Assembly: GCF_016924755.1 (NCBI RefSeq)
Contig: NZ_JAFFJX010000006.1
Location: forward strand, 338,592-402,591
Reading direction: 5' to 3'
Source of the DNA: Longitalea arenae
Lineage (GTDB): Bacteria; Bacteroidota; Bacteroidia; Chitinophagales; Chitinophagaceae
DNA length: 64,000 bases
Each line of letters begins with the position of its first letter. The first letter of the stretch is position 1. Under the pieces are notes generated by a model. The model was not told where the DNA came from. It saw only the letters and a list, made by a program, of their open reading frames with translations, and ran no database searches. The position numbers and the translations under genes were made by a program. This document shows positions 62,062-64,000 of the stretch, in pieces.

Positions 62062-64000
62062 TTATACCAACTGCATACCTTCTGCCTTCAACTTTTGAAA
62101 TAACAATAATAGAACAGCGCTTTTAGCAGCATCAGACTTACCCACATCGTTACACCAGAAAAAAGCTTTCAGATCAAAGCCATCGTCGTACACTTTCGTA
62201 AATAAGATGGAAGGCTCCCGCTCTTCATATACATACCCCGAGGCCAGGATCGCTTTCTTCACAATGCTGGAAACCACCTCCATATCTCCATTACCGGTAA
62301 TGCAGAGGTCCATCTGCACGCGTTGCTGATTATTGCTCAGGGTCCAGTTTACGATCTGTTGAGAAAGCACATCGCCATTGGGTATGATCACCTCTGCCCC
62401 ATCGCCGGTGAGCAGGGTGCTCGACCGCAGACCGATCTCGCGCACTTTACCGTTCTTATCCCCTATTTGCACCACATCCCCTATTTGCAGCGGGCGGTCG
62501 AAAATGAGAATGATACCAGATACAAAATTGTTTACGATATTTTGCAAACCTAAACCAATACCAACGCCAAGGGCGCCGAGTACGATGGTGATCTTGTCGA
62601 CCGGAACACCGGAAGCGGCCACGGCCAGCAGGTAACCCACGCATAAAAGAACGAGCCGGGCGATCAGCAGGCGCGAACGCTGCCCTTTATTATGTATTTC
62701 ATCATCATCGTTGCCGGTATCGCCAAAAAAGTAACCCACATATTTTTGCAGCAGGTGGGCGATCCAGATAATAAAGAAAAACAACAGCACGCCGCCGAGG
62801 GTAAAGGTGGCGTTCCCGATGCTGCGCGAGTGTGCCAGGAATTCACCAAGCACACTCAATGCCGATGTATAGATATTCAGGTTGGTGGCAAATACGATCA
62901 ACCAGAGAATGATGACCAGGAACAGGATGGGCCGCCGAAAACCAGTGAGCACCGGCTGGTAATTCAATCGTCCTTTTACATTGCGGCGAAGGCGGCTGCT
63001 AACGATCTGCAGCAGGATGGCCTCCATACAGATCTTGCTGAATACGGCCAAACCGATGGCCTGGGTAAACGCAAAGATGGCCGAGCTGCCCAGGATCTGC
63101 GCCAAAGAAACGCGCCCGAATACATTACACAACACACTTACCACATTCATGATATTGTGCAGGTTGATCACGAAACGCAAAAAACGCCGCGCCGGCAGAT
63201 GCTGTTGCATTTGAGAAAGGAAGAGGATGCCAAAGACCACCGACAGCACGTTCAGTAATACCAGCCAGTTGCGCTGCCAGAAGCCGGGATCAGCCATATG
63301 ATGGGTAAAAGAAAAACAAATATAGAGGATCACGATAGCGATCCAGTATACGAAGAGACGGCGGGGCCATTTTTTCCAGCAGATGATCGTGAGGATCACA
63401 AGCATGAGGAACTGTACTGATTCGATGTATGCAGAAGGTGCATGCAGATCGAACAATGGCGCCACTGCCAGCATCATAATAAAGGCAGCCACAATGTAGT
63501 TTTGAGGCAGGTATTCAAACTCAAGGTCATTAATGCGTTCCAACGCGTTCAAACGCTTCAGGGTTCTAATATTGCGGAAAAGCCAAACGAAGAACAAGAT
63601 CCCAATGAGCAGCAGGACGAGCCGCTTCTGGCCACTGTCCCTGAAGTAATAATGGAGGGCCTTTCTTTCACCATCATACGCTTTACCGAGCGAATGGCGG
63701 GCGCTGGCAGAAAGCCGGGTTGTATCTTTTTCCCAGAGGTAATTATGTTCCTTGCCGAAGATGCGGGCAGCAGAAGTATTTAACAGCTCATTGACCTTAT
63801 CAAGCAATTGGGAAGATGAGATAGAATTAGAGGAAACACGTGCCTGTAAGTGGTTCACTTCAGCCAGGCTTTCGCGCAAACCCGTGGTAGAACTTTTGAA
63901 CAATTCGCGCATGCCTTTTAACTGGGGTGCAAACTGTTTACGCAATACCGAGTCGCGCCAGATCTGGCGCATGACGGTATCTCCTACCAGGCTTTTCATA
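62062..64000 (-). CDS. Mechanosensitive channel of the MscS family, 5'-truncated by window edge
   Basis: 645 residues are visible; the ATG at 63999 is at the edge, and large MscS proteins begin with a signal peptide, so the gene is almost certainly longer. A helical periplasmic part (about 1-120) is followed by about eleven hydrophobic segments and the MscS pore region GLQNIVNNFVSGIILIFDRP, then QIGDVVQIGDKNGKVREIGL and IIPNGDVLSQQIVNW. It would release solutes during osmotic downshock. It resembles MscK/YnaI-type rather than the small MscS. Confidence 0.92.
   Translation of the reverse strand, partial: MKSLVGDTVMRQIWRDSVLRKQFAPQLKGMRELFKSSTTGLRESLAEVNHLQARVSSNSISSSQLLDKVNELLNTSAARIFGKEHNYLWEKDTTRLSASARHSLGKAYDGERKALHYYFRDSGQKRLVLLLIGILFFVWLFRNIRTLKRLNALERINDLEFEYLPQNYIVAAFIMMLAVAPLFDLHAPSAYIESVQFLMLVILTIICWKKWPRRLFVYWIAIVILYICFSFTHHMADPGFWQRNWLVLLNVLSVVFGILFLSQMQQHLPARRFLRFVINLHNIMNVVSVLCNVFGRVSLAQILGSSAIFAFTQAIGLAVFSKICMEAILLQIVSSRLRRNVKGRLNYQPVLTGFRRPILFLVIILWLIVFATNLNIYTSALSVLGEFLAHSRSIGNATFTLGGVLLFFFIIWIAHLLQKYVGYFFGDTGNDDDEIHNKGQRSRLLIARLVLLCVGYLLAVAASGVPVDKITIVLGALGVGIGLGLQNIVNNFVSGIILIFDRPLQIGDVVQIGDKNGKVREIGLRSSTLLTGDGAEVIIPNGDVLSQQIVNWTLSNNQQRVQMDLCITGNGDMEVVSSIVKKAILASGYVYEEREPSILFTKVYDDGFDLKAFFWCNDVGKSDAAKSAVLLLLFQKLKAEGMQLV

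Overview
The window looks like a chromosomal segment of a soil or plant-litter member of the Bacteroidota, most likely family Chitinophagaceae. The grounds are a SusC/SusD pair with a divergent one-protein hybrid two-component regulator, RteC, DUF5916, SPW and DUF3817 proteins, and several matches to the Bacteroidota -7 element TAnnTTTG. The species cannot be named from sequence alone. No rRNA, tRNA, transposase or CRISPR array was seen. The window cuts genes at both ends.

Layout. 1-4.9 kb is a signalling cluster: a PAS histidine kinase (cut at the left edge), a receiver-only protein, an RsbP-type PAS histidine kinase whose start codon overlaps the stop of an RsbQ-like alpha/beta hydrolase, and a divergent second receiver-only protein. 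5-12.4 kb holds regulators: an AraC protein with a degenerate receiver, a LacI-like protein without a recognisable DNA-binding domain, a TPR sensor kinase/LytTR regulator pair, an RteC-like protein and a P-loop kinase. 12.4-14.6 kb is sparsely coding, rich in short repeats and hairpins, and carries two small genes of unknown function.

14.7-29.8 kb is a compact polysaccharide utilization locus, probably for beta-1,4-galactan. It encodes SusC, SusD, a clan GH-A glycosidase and a single-chain GH2-GH53 fusion, with a divergent hybrid two-component regulator. 29.9-43.9 kb is mixed: an outer-membrane barrel, an alpha/beta hydrolase, an acyltransferase, an AraC regulator, an oxidoreductase, a GH43 enzyme, a TetR regulator beside a small membrane operon with matching palindromic sites, a patatin, an SPW protein, a Gfo/Idh/MocA oxidoreductase and a DUF5916 protein.

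44-64 kb carries housekeeping and signalling genes: DinB, DoxX, a SerA-like dehydrogenase, a serine hydrolase, the bifunctional NAD(P)HX repair enzyme, a GNAT, a ModE-like regulator, a PQQ-propeller protein, two kinase/regulator pairs, a DUF2652 cyclase-like protein, YiaAB, a TPR lipoprotein, DUF5713 and an MscS channel (cut at the right edge).

Two things stand out. First, the stress-sensing RsbQ/PAS module known from Bacillus is here wired to a histidine kinase instead of a PP2C phosphatase, with the RsbQ catalytic triad at identical residue numbers. Second, several intergenic gaps between 43.9 and 59.2 kb are filled with imperfect tandem repeats of 7 or 8 bp in unrelated sequence families, often arranged as inverted pairs; no gene explains them.
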